Assembly: GCF_900111685.1 (NCBI RefSeq)
Contig: NZ_FOHX01000016.1
Coordinates: 124,001 to 188,000, forward strand
From: Nonomuraea wenchangensis
Lineage (GTDB): Bacteria > Actinomycetota > Actinomycetes > Streptosporangiales > Streptosporangiaceae
Direction: 5' to 3'
Length of the DNA stretch: 64,000 bases
In this document: positions 18,169 through 27,979 of the stretch, in pieces
How positions within the stretch are numbered: the first letter of the stretch is position 1
How the letters are laid out: each line of letters starts with the position of its first letter
The notes under the pieces: model-generated
What the model was told of the DNA's origin: nothing
Databases searched by the model: none
The model's input: only the letters and a program-made list of their open reading frames with translations
Made by a program: the position numbers and the translations under genes

Positions 18169-21100
18169 ATGCGGGTCGTGCGTTTACTTGGTGCGGCGGC
18201 TATGGCGTTTCCGATGGTGGCGGTGGTCCTGACACAGGCACCACCGGCCGCGGCCGAGACCCCTCCGGCGGCGTATGCCGCGGCGCCGCCGGAGCAGGCC
18301 GGGCCGCCCGGCCAGGAGAGCGCGGAGCGGCAGGCGGCGGCGCTGGCCCGCCGGGACAACCGCCTGGTCGAGATCGAGTCCATGCGCGGCGAGACCCGCC
18401 GCGTCTTCGCCAAGCCCGACGGCACATTCACTCTTGAGCAGTACGTACGCCCGATCCAGGTCCGCAGGGACGGCGGCTGGGTGCCCGTGGACACCACGCT
18501 CCGCCTGCGCCCCGACGGCGCGATCGAGCCGGCCGCCGCCGCGGTCGGGGTCACCTTCTCCGGCGGCGGCGACGGCCCGCTGGCCCGCCTGTCGCGCGGC
18601 GGCAAGACCCTGGAGCTCGGCTGGACCGGCCCGCTGCCCAAACCCACGCTGAACGGCGACACCGCCACCTACGCCGAGGTCAGGCCGGGCGTCGACCTCC
18701 AGGTCACGGCCGACGTGGACGGCTTCTCGCACCTGCTCGTGGTCAAGACGCGGGCCGCGGCGGAGGCCCTGACCGAGCTGGCGTACCCGCTGGACGCCGA
18801 AGGGCTCACGGTGAAGACCGACGCCGCGGGCAACCTGCGGGCGCTCGACGAGGCCGGCGGCGCGCTCTTCCTCGCCCCCACACCCAAGATGTGGGACTCC
18901 GAGGGCATGACCAGCCCGAAGGCGCTCAGGGAAGGCCGCTCGCCCGAGGCCCGCGAGGCCACGATGGGCGTCACGGTCAAGGGCCGTGAGCTGCGGCTCA
19001 AGCCGGACCGCGCCATGCTGACGGACCCGGGGACGCAGTTCCCCGTCTACCTCGACCCCTACTTCTCGGCCTCGCGCGGCTCGTGGACCGCGGTCTGGAG
19101 CAACTGGCCGAACTCCAACTACCTCAACTCCAGCGACGTCGCCCGGGTGGGGCACGTCGAGTCGCAGAAGAACCGCTCGTTCTTCCAGATGGCGACCGGC
19201 GCGACCATCCACGGCAAGCAGATCGTCAAGGCGACGCTGCGGACGTACGAGACGTGGTCGTACTCGTGCAGCGCCCGCAAGGTCGAGGCGTGGGGCACCG
19301 GCGCGATCAGCTCCAGCACCACCTGGAACAAGCAGCCGTCCTGGACCAGGCTGCTGAGCACGGTGAACGTGGCCAAGGGCTGGGGCGCCTCCTGCATGCC
19401 CGGCGGCGTCGAGTTCGACATCACCTCCTGGGCCGCCGACGCCGCGGCCAAGAAGTGGAACCAGATGACCGTCGGCCTCCGGGCCACCAGCGAGACCGAC
19501 GTGTACGCCTGGAAGAAGTTCAAGAACAACCCCGTCGCGGTCATCGAGTACAACTCCATCCCCAACGACCCGGTCGCCGCCGACGTCTGGTCCGACCCGG
19601 GCGGCCCCTGCGTCTCCGGCGCCGACCGGCCGATCATCAGCACCGCCACGCCCAAGCTGTGGGCCAAGCTCAAGGACGCCGACAACTCGGTCAAGGGCCG
19701 CTTCGAGTGGTACAACGCCGCCGGCGTGAAGACCGGCGAGTACGTCACCGCCACCGGCTCCTCCGGCACCGCCTTCGCCGCCACCGTCCCGACCAGCCTG
19801 TACGCCGACGGCGCACTGGTCCGCTGGCGGGTACGCGGCGAGGACGGCAAGGCGAACAGCGCCTGGAGCCCCTGGTGCGAGGCCACGGTGGACGCCACCG
19901 CGCCCGGCACGCAGCCCGCGATCACCTCCTCCGAATACCCGGAGAACACCTGGTCCGACGGCCTCGGCCTGGCGGGGACGTTCAACTTCGGCCCCAACGG
20001 CGTCACCGACGTGGCCTCCTACCTCTACGGACTCGACACCGGCCCCAACACCGCGGTCGCGGCGGGCGCGGAAGGCAAGGCCACGATCCAGATCACCCCG
20101 AGGCACGACGGCCCCAACGTGCTGTCGGTCCGCAGCAAGGACCACGCCGGGCAGCTCGGCCCGATCCGCACGTACGTCTTCAACGTCAACTCCGGCTCCC
20201 CGCCGGCCGGGCACTGGCCGCTCGACGAGGGCCAGGGAAGCACCTCCGCCGACGCCGCGGGCGCCCGCCCCGTGACGCTGACCGGCGCGACGTGGACGAC
20301 CGGCCGCACCGGCTCGGCGCTGCGCCTGGCCAACGGCTCCGCGCAGACCTCCGGCCCGGTCCTCGACACGAGCCGCAACCTCACCGTCGCCGCCTGGGCC
20401 CGCCTGACCTCCAACGCCGCCACCGCGACCCTGGTCACGCAGGAGGGCGGCAGGACCGGCGCGTTCGCCCTGCAGTACTCGAAGAGCGACGACCGCTGGG
20501 CGTTCACCCGCACCGCCGCCGACGCCGACGGCGCGGCGACCACGCGCGCCCTGTCGGCCGCCGCGCCCCGGCTGAACGAGTGGACCCACCTGGCCGGCGT
20601 CTACGACACGGCGTCCCGGCAGCTCTCGCTCTACGTCAACGGCCGCCTGGAGTCCACGGTCGCCTTCACCCAGCCGTGGAACGCCACCGGCTCCTTCGTC
20701 GCGGGCCGCGGCAAGGCGGCGGGGGCGGCGGCCGAGTTCTGGCCGGGCGACGTGGACGACGTGCGCGCCTACGGCCGGGCCATGTTCGCCGACGAGGTCG
20801 CCGAGCTGATCAACAGCGCGTCCACGCTGGTCGGCCACTGGACGCTGGACGAGGAGAGCGGCACCGCCGCCGCCGACTCCTCCGGCCGGGCCACGCCCGC
20901 CACGCTCGCCGGGGCCGCCTCCTGGACCTCCGGCTGGCTGGACGGCGCGCTCGCGCTCGACGGCGTCACCGGCGCGGCCCAGACCACCAAGCCGGCCGTC
21001 TCCACCGCCACCGGATTCACCGTCGCCCTGTGGACCCAGCTCGACTACCTGCCGACCAAGGACGTCACCGCGGTGTCCCAGGCGGGCAACCGGGCCGCCG

Positions 21101-21465
21101 GGTTCCAGCTCGGCTACGACACCGCGCAGCAGCGCTGGGTGTTCGGGATGGCCTCGGCCGACACCGACACCGCGACCCTCGTACGGACCCGCTCCGACTC
21201 CCTCGCCAACGCGATGGAGTGGACCCACTTGGCCGGCGTCTACGACGCCCTTACCGGACAGCTCCGCATCTACGTCAACGGCCGCCTGTCCGCCACCACG
21301 GTCACCGGCCACACCAGCACCTGGAACGCCACCGGACCGCTGCACCTGGGCCGGACCAAGAGCGTGGGCGCCCTGACCGGCTACTGGCCGGGCACCGTCG
21401 ACGACGTCCGCACCTATGACGGCGTGCTCAACGCCGATCAGATCGCCCAGCTCGCCGCCCAATAG
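18169..21465 (+). CDS. Secreted DNRLRE / double LamG-domain protein
   Basis: A 1098-residue exported protein. Signal peptide: residues 1-29 (RLLGAAAMAFPMVAVVL then AAA-E). Residues 30-295 are an N-terminal region common to these RHS-linked proteins. A DNRLRE-like beta-sandwich spans about 299-468 (FDITSW, RATSETDVYAWKKF). A fibronectin-like segment follows. Two LamG/concanavalin-like domains lie at about 682-875 and 889-1095, each opening with GHW-LDE and closing with WPG-VDDVR-Y. ATG 18169 has GGCGAGG 6 nt upstream; a GTG at 18154 is the alternative. It is immediately followed (59 nt) by a giant RHS gene, and the two probably act together at the cell surface. Confidence 0.85.
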   Translation: MRVVRLLGAAAMAFPMVAVVLTQAPPAAAETPPAAYAAAPPEQAGPPGQESAERQAAALARRDNRLVEIESMRGETRRVFAKPDGTFTLEQYVRPIQVRRDGGWVPVDTTLRLRPDGAIEPAAAAVGVTFSGGGDGPLARLSRGGKTLELGWTGPLPKPTLNGDTATYAEVRPGVDLQVTADVDGFSHLLVVKTRAAAEALTELAYPLDAEGLTVKTDAAGNLRALDEAGGALFLAPTPKMWDSEGMTSPKALREGRSPEAREATMGVTVKGRELRLKPDRAMLTDPGTQFPVYLDPYFSASRGSWTAVWSNWPNSNYLNSSDVARVGHVESQKNRSFFQMATGATIHGKQIVKATLRTYETWSYSCSARKVEAWGTGAISSSTTWNKQPSWTRLLSTVNVAKGWGASCMPGGVEFDITSWAADAAAKKWNQMTVGLRATSETDVYAWKKFKNNPVAVIEYNSIPNDPVAADVWSDPGGPCVSGADRPIISTATPKLWAKLKDADNSVKGRFEWYNAAGVKTGEYVTATGSSGTAFAATVPTSLYADGALVRWRVRGEDGKANSAWSPWCEATVDATAPGTQPAITSSEYPENTWSDGLGLAGTFNFGPNGVTDVASYLYGLDTGPNTAVAAGAEGKATIQITPRHDGPNVLSVRSKDHAGQLGPIRTYVFNVNSGSPPAGHWPLDEGQGSTSADAAGARPVTLTGATWTTGRTGSALRLANGSAQTSGPVLDTSRNLTVAAWARLTSNAATATLVTQEGGRTGAFALQYSKSDDRWAFTRTAADADGAATTRALSAAAPRLNEWTHLAGVYDTASRQLSLYVNGRLESTVAFTQPWNATGSFVAGRGKAAGAAAEFWPGDVDDVRAYGRAMFADEVAELINSASTLVGHWTLDEESGTAAADSSGRATPATLAGAASWTSGWLDGALALDGVTGAAQTTKPAVSTATGFTVALWTQLDYLPTKDVTAVSQAGNRAAGFQLGYDTAQQRWVFGMASADTDTATLVRTRSDSLANAMEWTHLAGVYDALTGQLRIYVNGRLSATTVTGHTSTWNATGPLHLGRTKSVGALTGYWPGTVDDVRTYDGVLNADQIAQLAAQ

Positions 21466-21524
21466 CCAGTCTTTTCGCCCAGTACACCCCCTCGAAGAGC
21501 AGCACCACCCGACTGGGAGAGTTC

Positions 21525-24500
21525 ATGGATCTGCCGAGTGAGTTAGAGCTGCCCGAATCCAGGTGGAATCGCCCTCCGGAAACCTCGGAATTCGGCGACG
21601 CCCCCGACCCCTACTGGAACCGCTTCCTCCACCCGAAGCCCGAGTCCCCATGGCCGCGCCGCCTGGCGACGGTCCTGTCCGTCATCCTCATCGCCCCCAT
21701 GGCGTACGCCCTGCCCGCCCAGGCCGCCCCTCGCCCTGCTCCCCAGGTGCAGAAGGAGACCCCGGTCAAGGGCACCAAGGTCCCGGTCCTGCCCCCGCTG
21801 GACAATCCGGTCACCAAGCAGGTCTGGACGGCCCCGCCCGGCGTGAGCTGGCCGAAGCCGCAGACCGCCGAGCTGGGCGGCACGGACGCCGCGGCGAGAA
21901 CCCTCGCCGCGGGTGACTTCCCCGTCAGGCTGGCTCCGCAGCAGAAGGCCGCGAAGAACGCCAAGACCGCCGAGGCGGCGGAGGCCGCGGAGGCGGCGAC
22001 CCCCGTCAAGGTCGAGCTGCTCGACCCCGCCAAGTCCGACCGGCTCGGCCTGACGATGCGCGTCTCATCGAGCGAGAACGGGGTGGCGGCCCGCTCGGCC
22101 GGCAAGGCGACGACCCGGCTCCAGATCGACTACTCCAAATTCCGCTACGCCTACGGCGGCGACTACGGCGCCCGCCTGCGGGTGGTGAAGCTGGAGGAGT
22201 GCGCGCTCACTGGCGCCGCGGACTGTCCGGCGCCCGCCCCGGTCAAGAGCGCCAACGACACCACCGAGGGCACGGTGACGGCCGAGTTCGAGACGGCCGG
22301 CCTGTACGCGCTGACCGCTGCGGCCTCCGGCTCGTCCGGCGACCACTCGGCCAGCCCGCTGGGCCCGTCCGCGCAGTGGAGCGTCGGCGCCCAGTCCGGC
22401 GACTTCAACTGGGGCTACCCGCTGCGCGTCCCGCCCGCGCTGGGCGGCGACGAGCCGGAGGTCGGGCTCGGCTACTCCTCGCAGAGCGTGGACGGCCGCA
22501 CCGTCTCGACGAACAACCAGTCGTCCTGGGTGGGCGAGGGCTTCGAGCTCAACCCCGGCGGCTTCGTCGAGCGCCGCTACAAGTCGTGCACGCTCGACGG
22601 CAAGAAGACCGGCGACCTGTGCTGGGACCAGGACAACGCCGTCCTCTCCCTCGGCGACTCGTCGGTGGAGCTGGTCAAGGACGCCACCACCAAGCAGTGG
22701 CGGCCCAAGAGCGACGACGGCATCAGGATCGAGTACCTGACCGGCGCCACGAACGGCGACAACAACGGCGAGTACTGGCGTGTCACCACGCAGGACGGCA
22801 CCCAGTACACCTTCGGGCTCAACCGGCTGCCCGGCTGGGCCACCGGCAAGGCCGAGACCAAGTCGGTGCAGACCGTCCCGGTGTTCGGCAACAACAGCGG
22901 CGAGCCCTGCTACAACAGCACCCCGGCCAACGCCTGGTGCCAGCAGGCGTACCGCTGGAACCTCGACTACGTCGTGGACCCGCACGGCAACTCCATCACC
23001 TACTGGTACGCGCAGGAGAAGAACTACTACGGCCGTAACGGCAAGCCCGAGTCCGGCACCGTCTACGACCGCGCCGCCTACCTGAGCCGCATCGACTACG
23101 GCTACCTGAAGAACGAACTGTTCACCAAGCAGCCCGCCTCGCGGGTGGTGTTCGACGTGGCCGAGCGCTGCCTGCCGAGCGGCACCATCACTTGCGCCCC
23201 CGAGCAGCTGAAGAAGGACACGGCGGCGCACTGGCCGGACGTGCCGTTCGACCAGATCTGCGACTCGGGCGTGAAGTGCACCGACCGGCTGACGCCGACG
23301 TTCTTCACCCGCAAGCGGCTGACCAAGGTCACCACGCAGATCCTCACCGCCGCGGGCACGTACGCGCCGGTGGACTCCTGGACGCTGACCCACCAGTTCC
23401 CCGCCACCGGTGACGGCCTCAGCCCGTCGCTCTGGCTGGCCTCGATCCAGCAGACCGGCCACGTCGGCGGCACGCTCTCGCTGCCGAAGACGAGCTTCAT
23501 CGGCGTCCAGCTCCCGAACCGGGTGGACGCCAACGAGGGCCGCGCCCCGCTGGTCAAGTGGCGCGTGCAGGCGGTGGACAACGGCACCGGCGGTGAGCTG
23601 CGCGTCAACTACAAGGCCGCCGAGTGCGCGCCGGGCGCGCTGCCGGCCGCCGACAAGAACACCAAGCTCTGCTTCCCGCAGCGCTGGGCCCCGCCGGACG
23701 AGGCCGAGGTCGTCGACTGGTTCCACAAGTACGTGGTCGCGCAGACCATGGAAGTGGACCGGGTCGCCGGCGGCACCCCCGTCATCACCTCCTACGAATA
23801 CCTGGGCGGCGGCGGCTGGCACTACGCCGACAACATCCTCGTCAAGCCCGAGCACCGCACCTGGTCGGAATGGCGCGGCTTCGGCCGGGTCAAGGTGCGC
23901 GAGGGCGACGGCCAGGACACCAAGCGCACGCTCACCGAGTTCCGCTACTTCCGCGGCATGCACGGCGACAAGCAGGCCGACGGCTCCAAGCGCGCCGTCC
24001 AGGTCGAGGACAGCGAGGGCGTCAAGCTCGACGACCTCGACCAGTACGCGGGCTTCGAACGCGAGGAGATGCTCTACGACGGCGACGGCGGCGCGCTGCT
24101 CAGCGCCACCGTGGAGAAGCCGTGGTCGGTGAAGACCGCCGAGTCCACGCAGGGCGGCATCACCAAGACCGCGTACGTGGTCCAGGCCCAGTCGATGGTC
24201 ACCCGCAAGGCGGTGGCCGGCGGCAAGTGGCGGCGCACCGGCGAGGAGCGCTCGTACGACGCCACGGGCACTCTGCTCTCGGTGGAGGACAAGGGCGACC
24301 TGTCCACCGCCGACGACGACCAGTGCACCCGCTACACCTACGCGCGCAACGACACGAGCTGGATGCTCGACTTCACCAGCCGCGTCCACAAGGTCGCCGC
24401 CCCCTGCTCGGCCGGCGTGTCCACGCTCGCCACCGGCGACCTCATCTCCGACGAGCGCATCCAGTACGACGGCCAGGCCCACGGCCAGGCCCCGAGCAAG

Positions 24501-27500
24501 GGCGACGTGACGTCGGTCCAGGTCGTCGTCGGCGACGACGGCGGCACGATGACCGACACCACGCGCACGTACGACGTGTACGGCCGCGAGACCAGCGAGA
24601 CCGACACCGTCGGCACGAAGTCCATCACCGCCTACTCCCCGGCCGCCGGCGGGCACGCCACCGAGGTCACCGAGACCAACAACCTCGGCCACGTCGAGCG
24701 CGTGCTCATCGAGCCGGCGTGGGGCGAGCCGGTCGCGGAGATCGACGCCAACAACCGGCGGAGCGAGATGGAGCACGACGCGCTCGGCCGGCTGGTCAAG
24801 GTGTGGCAGCCCGACCGCAGCAAGGAGGCCCAGCAGTCGCCCAACACCGAGTACTCCTACGTCATCCGGTCCAACGGCCCCAGCTACGTCGCCACCAAGA
24901 CCCTGCGCGACGACGGCGGCGGCTACGTCACCAGCTACGAGCTGTACGACGGCCTGATGCGCGAGCGCCAGACCCAGGAGCCCGCGCCCAGGGACGACCA
25001 GACGCAGGATCCGGCGCTGCGCGACGGCCGGACGATCACCGACACGTACTACAACTCGCAGGGCGAGGAGTACAAGTCGAACACCGGCTACTTCGCCACC
25101 GGCAACCCCGGCACGGACCTGTTCGGCGTCGCCGACGCCGCGGTGCCCAACCAGGTCGTGACGAACTTCGACGGCACCGGCGAGGCCATCGCGCAGATCC
25201 TCAAGTCGAAGGGCGCGGAGAAGTACCGGGTGTCGGTCGTGAACGAGGGCGACCGCATCCACATCACGCCGCCGCCGGGCGGCACCGCGACCACCCGCAT
25301 CGGCGACGCCGAGGACCGGCTCATCGAGCTGCGCCAGTACAAGGGCCCGGCCCCGACCGGCGAGTACGAGGCCACCAAGTACACCTACGACCATGCCGGC
25401 CGCCTGTCCACGGTGACCGACGCCGCGGGCAACGTGTGGCGTCACCACTACGACCTGCGCGGCCGGGAGATCAAGACCGAGGACCCCGACAAGGGCGTCA
25501 CGACGATGACGTACAACGACGCCGACGAGCTGGTCAGCACGACCGACGCGCGCGGCAAGACGCTGTACTACGTCTACGACGCCATGGGCCGCAAGACGGA
25601 GATGCGCGAGGGCTCGGCCACCGGCCCGCTGCTGGCAGAGTGGAAGTACGACGCCCTGGCCAAGGGGCACATGAACGCCAGCATCCGCTACATCGGCGGG
25701 CAGGCGTACAAGGCCGAGATCAACGCGATCGACATCAACTACCGGCCGCTGCGCGAGACGGTCACCATCCCCGAGCGTGAGGGCAAGCTGGCCGGCTCCT
25801 ACCTGCTCAACACGCGCTACACGGCCGACGACGACGTGCAGTCGGTCAGCTTCCCCGGCGTCGGGGGGCTGGCGGAGGAGCAGGTCGTCTACAGCTACGA
25901 CGGCCTCGGCCAGGTGGTCAAGGTCGCCGGTCTGTCGACGTACGTGAACGCGGCCCGCTACTCCAAGCTGGGCGAGACCCTCCAGTACGAGCTGGGCGGC
26001 TCGGGCAGCAAGAAGGCGTGGCTGACGTACAACCACGACGAGTCCACCCGGCGGCTGAGCAGCTTCCGGCTGGACCGCGAGGGCTCGTCCGCGACCGACC
26101 TCAACCTCGGTTACACCTACGACGCGGTCGGCAACATCACCAAGATCGCCGAGGCGGGCGGTCAGGACACGCAGTGCTTCACCTACGACCACCAGCGCCG
26201 GCTGAGCTCGGCGTGGACGGCCACGGACGACTGCGCGTCCGGCTCGCCGAAGTCCGCCACGATCGGCGGCGTGGCACCGTACGCGGTGAGCTACGCCTAC
26301 GACGTGACCGGCAACCGGATCAAGGAGACCAAGCACGCCTGGGGCGGCACGGCCGAGACCAGCCGGTCCTACGCCTACCCGCAGCCGGGCGGCAAGCAGC
26401 CGCACGCGCTGCAGAGCGTCGGCGCCGACCTGTTCGAGTACGACACGGCCGGCAACACCACCAGGCGCAAGATCGGCAACGCCGACCAGGCCCTGGTCTG
26501 GGACGCCGAGGGCAACCTCGAGTCGGTGACGGAGGCGGGCAAGACGACCTCCTTCATCTACGACGCCGAGGGCGACCGGCTGATCCGCAAGACGCCGACC
26601 GACGCCACCCTCTACATCGACGACATGGAGCTGCGTCTCGACTACGCCAAGAACGTGGTCGAGCAGACCCGCTACTACACGGTCAACGAGGAGCCGATCG
26701 CCGTCCGCACGCCGGACAACCAGGTGTTCTTCCTGGTCAGCGACCACCAGAGCACGGCGCAGGCCGCGGTGAACGCCGCGACGGGCGAGCTGGCGGTGCG
26801 CAGGACGACCCCGTTCGGCGAGGAACGCGGCTCGCCACCCGCCTGGTGGCCGGGTGATCGCGGGTTCGTCGGCGGCACCAAGGACGCCACGACCGGGCTG
26901 GTCCACCTGGGCGCCCGTGAGTACGATCCCAAGCTCGGCCGCTTCCTGTCGGTGGACCCGGTCATCGACGACGTGGACCCGCAGCAGCTCAACGCCTACG
27001 CCTACGCCGGCAACAGCCCCGTCACCATGAGCGACCCCGACGGGCAGTGGGTGTGGTTCGTGGTCGCGGTGGTCGTCCGGGTCGGCATCCGTTACGCCGC
27101 GAAGAAGGCGGCGCAGCGGGCGGCCGCGGCCGCGCTGCGGCGGGCGGCGCTCGCCCGGGCCAGGGAGGCGGCCAGGAAGCGCGCGCTCGCCGAGGCGCGC
27201 AAGCGGGCCATCGAGGCGGCCAAGAGGAAGGCGAGGGAGGAAGCCAGGAAGAAGGCCATGCGCGAGGCCAGGAAGAAGGCCCTCCAGGCGGCGCGCAAGA
27301 GGGCTCGCGAGAAGCTCGAGCGGGCCCGCCAGGCGGCGGCCAAGCGGCGGGCGGCCATGAAGGCCGCGAGGAAGGCGCGCAAGGAGGCCCGGGAGGCGGC
27401 GTTCAAGCGGCGCATGGCGCTCCAGGCGCGCAAGCGCAACCACTACCGCGGCCGCCTTCCCGCCGGCATCCGGCAGGCCAGGTCCGCTCCCGCGCGGCGG

Positions 27501-27839
27501 CCCACCAGCCATCGTGCGACGCAGCGGTCCTCGCCGCCGCGGGCGAACCGGCAGCCGGCGCAGCCGAGACCGAGCCAGGTGTACCGGAACGACGGGACCA
27601 CGCAGCCGACGCAGTCGTACACCGTGTACGGCAACGGCCGGTTGTACCCGCAGGGCCGGCCGCCGTCCAACCTGCCCAACAGGGGCGGCTCGGGCCAGGG
27701 TGAGAAGCAGATCTTCAGGCCCGAGAAGGTCGAGCTCGAACCGAACAGGACAGGTCAGGCCATGCAGACCTTCAACCGGGCTCCCAAGATGATCGACAGC
27801 ATCGCCGACATCATCGACGGATTCTTCGGCGGCATGTGA
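21525..27839 (+). CDS. Giant secreted RHS/YD-repeat protein with basic helical C-terminus
   Basis: A 2104-residue protein. Residues 1-46 are a charged leader unusual for a Sec signal. Residues 47-67 are hydrophobic, ending AYALPAQA. A SpvB/RHS-type N-domain (about 285-800) is followed by YD repeats (for example YTYDHAGRLSTVTDAAGN). The RHS-associated core is at about 1786-1841, with REYDPKLGRFLSVDP and the DPDG end. After the core come a hydrophobic stretch (WVWFVVAVVVRVGI), about 115 Ala/Arg/Lys residues with an 8-residue period, and a Pro/Gln/Asn-rich tail. RHS cores usually precede a variable toxin; no known toxin fold is recognised here and no immunity gene follows. The start has a GGGAGAG site. 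Confidence 0.9.
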   Translation: MDLPSELELPESRWNRPPETSEFGDAPDPYWNRFLHPKPESPWPRRLATVLSVILIAPMAYALPAQAAPRPAPQVQKETPVKGTKVPVLPPLDNPVTKQVWTAPPGVSWPKPQTAELGGTDAAARTLAAGDFPVRLAPQQKAAKNAKTAEAAEAAEAATPVKVELLDPAKSDRLGLTMRVSSSENGVAARSAGKATTRLQIDYSKFRYAYGGDYGARLRVVKLEECALTGAADCPAPAPVKSANDTTEGTVTAEFETAGLYALTAAASGSSGDHSASPLGPSAQWSVGAQSGDFNWGYPLRVPPALGGDEPEVGLGYSSQSVDGRTVSTNNQSSWVGEGFELNPGGFVERRYKSCTLDGKKTGDLCWDQDNAVLSLGDSSVELVKDATTKQWRPKSDDGIRIEYLTGATNGDNNGEYWRVTTQDGTQYTFGLNRLPGWATGKAETKSVQTVPVFGNNSGEPCYNSTPANAWCQQAYRWNLDYVVDPHGNSITYWYAQEKNYYGRNGKPESGTVYDRAAYLSRIDYGYLKNELFTKQPASRVVFDVAERCLPSGTITCAPEQLKKDTAAHWPDVPFDQICDSGVKCTDRLTPTFFTRKRLTKVTTQILTAAGTYAPVDSWTLTHQFPATGDGLSPSLWLASIQQTGHVGGTLSLPKTSFIGVQLPNRVDANEGRAPLVKWRVQAVDNGTGGELRVNYKAAECAPGALPAADKNTKLCFPQRWAPPDEAEVVDWFHKYVVAQTMEVDRVAGGTPVITSYEYLGGGGWHYADNILVKPEHRTWSEWRGFGRVKVREGDGQDTKRTLTEFRYFRGMHGDKQADGSKRAVQVEDSEGVKLDDLDQYAGFEREEMLYDGDGGALLSATVEKPWSVKTAESTQGGITKTAYVVQAQSMVTRKAVAGGKWRRTGEERSYDATGTLLSVEDKGDLSTADDDQCTRYTYARNDTSWMLDFTSRVHKVAAPCSAGVSTLATGDLISDERIQYDGQAHGQAPSKGDVTSVQVVVGDDGGTMTDTTRTYDVYGRETSETDTVGTKSITAYSPAAGGHATEVTETNNLGHVERVLIEPAWGEPVAEIDANNRRSEMEHDALGRLVKVWQPDRSKEAQQSPNTEYSYVIRSNGPSYVATKTLRDDGGGYVTSYELYDGLMRERQTQEPAPRDDQTQDPALRDGRTITDTYYNSQGEEYKSNTGYFATGNPGTDLFGVADAAVPNQVVTNFDGTGEAIAQILKSKGAEKYRVSVVNEGDRIHITPPPGGTATTRIGDAEDRLIELRQYKGPAPTGEYEATKYTYDHAGRLSTVTDAAGNVWRHHYDLRGREIKTEDPDKGVTTMTYNDADELVSTTDARGKTLYYVYDAMGRKTEMREGSATGPLLAEWKYDALAKGHMNASIRYIGGQAYKAEINAIDINYRPLRETVTIPEREGKLAGSYLLNTRYTADDDVQSVSFPGVGGLAEEQVVYSYDGLGQVVKVAGLSTYVNAARYSKLGETLQYELGGSGSKKAWLTYNHDESTRRLSSFRLDREGSSATDLNLGYTYDAVGNITKIAEAGGQDTQCFTYDHQRRLSSAWTATDDCASGSPKSATIGGVAPYAVSYAYDVTGNRIKETKHAWGGTAETSRSYAYPQPGGKQPHALQSVGADLFEYDTAGNTTRRKIGNADQALVWDAEGNLESVTEAGKTTSFIYDAEGDRLIRKTPTDATLYIDDMELRLDYAKNVVEQTRYYTVNEEPIAVRTPDNQVFFLVSDHQSTAQAAVNAATGELAVRRTTPFGEERGSPPAWWPGDRGFVGGTKDATTGLVHLGAREYDPKLGRFLSVDPVIDDVDPQQLNAYAYAGNSPVTMSDPDGQWVWFVVAVVVRVGIRYAAKKAAQRAAAAALRRAALARAREAARKRALAEARKRAIEAAKRKAREEARKKAMREARKKALQAARKRAREKLERARQAAAKRRAAMKAARKARKEAREAAFKRRMALQARKRNHYRGRLPAGIRQARSAPARRPTSHRATQRSSPPRANRQPAQPRPSQVYRNDGTTQPTQSYTVYGNGRLYPQGRPPSNLPNRGGSGQGEKQIFRPEKVELEPNRTGQAMQTFNRAPKMIDSIADIIDGFFGGM
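27171..27314 (+). repeat. Six 8-residue basic repeats in the RHS C-terminus
   Basis: Residues 1883-1930 of the RHS protein read as six octads: ARKRALAE, ARKRAIEA, AKRKAREE, ARKKAMRE, ARKKALQA, ARKRAREK. The period is exact at the protein level and visible as 24-nt spacing in DNA. The surrounding 115 residues stay Ala/Arg/Lys-rich but lose the exact period. Confidence 0.85.
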
Positions 27840-27979
27840 CCTGACCGATGCGGGCTTCCGGCCCGATGACCGCGAGCGCGCCGGCGCGGAGCTCACGAGG
27901 CTCCGCGCCGGTGGCGTTCCCGGACGCCACCTCCATAGAATCTTGTTCGGTTCGGCTGGCACGCAACGGAGGAGGCGGC

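Noticed and set aside
18184..21462. A minus-strand open frame of about 1092 codons opposite the LamG gene
   Set aside because: Same shadow effect; the plus strand encodes recognisable DNRLRE and LamG domains.
22065..27962. A minus-strand open frame of about 1965 codons opposite the RHS gene
   Set aside because: It follows from strong codon-position GC bias of the plus-strand gene. It has no family motifs, an Arg/Leu/Val/His-rich shadow composition and no ribosome-binding site. The plus strand shows clear RHS repeats and an export signal.
27840..27979. Possible immunity gene directly after the RHS gene
   Set aside because: Only the start of the SDR gene follows. Longer in-frame extension of the SDR upstream lacks family character and has no ribosome-binding site.
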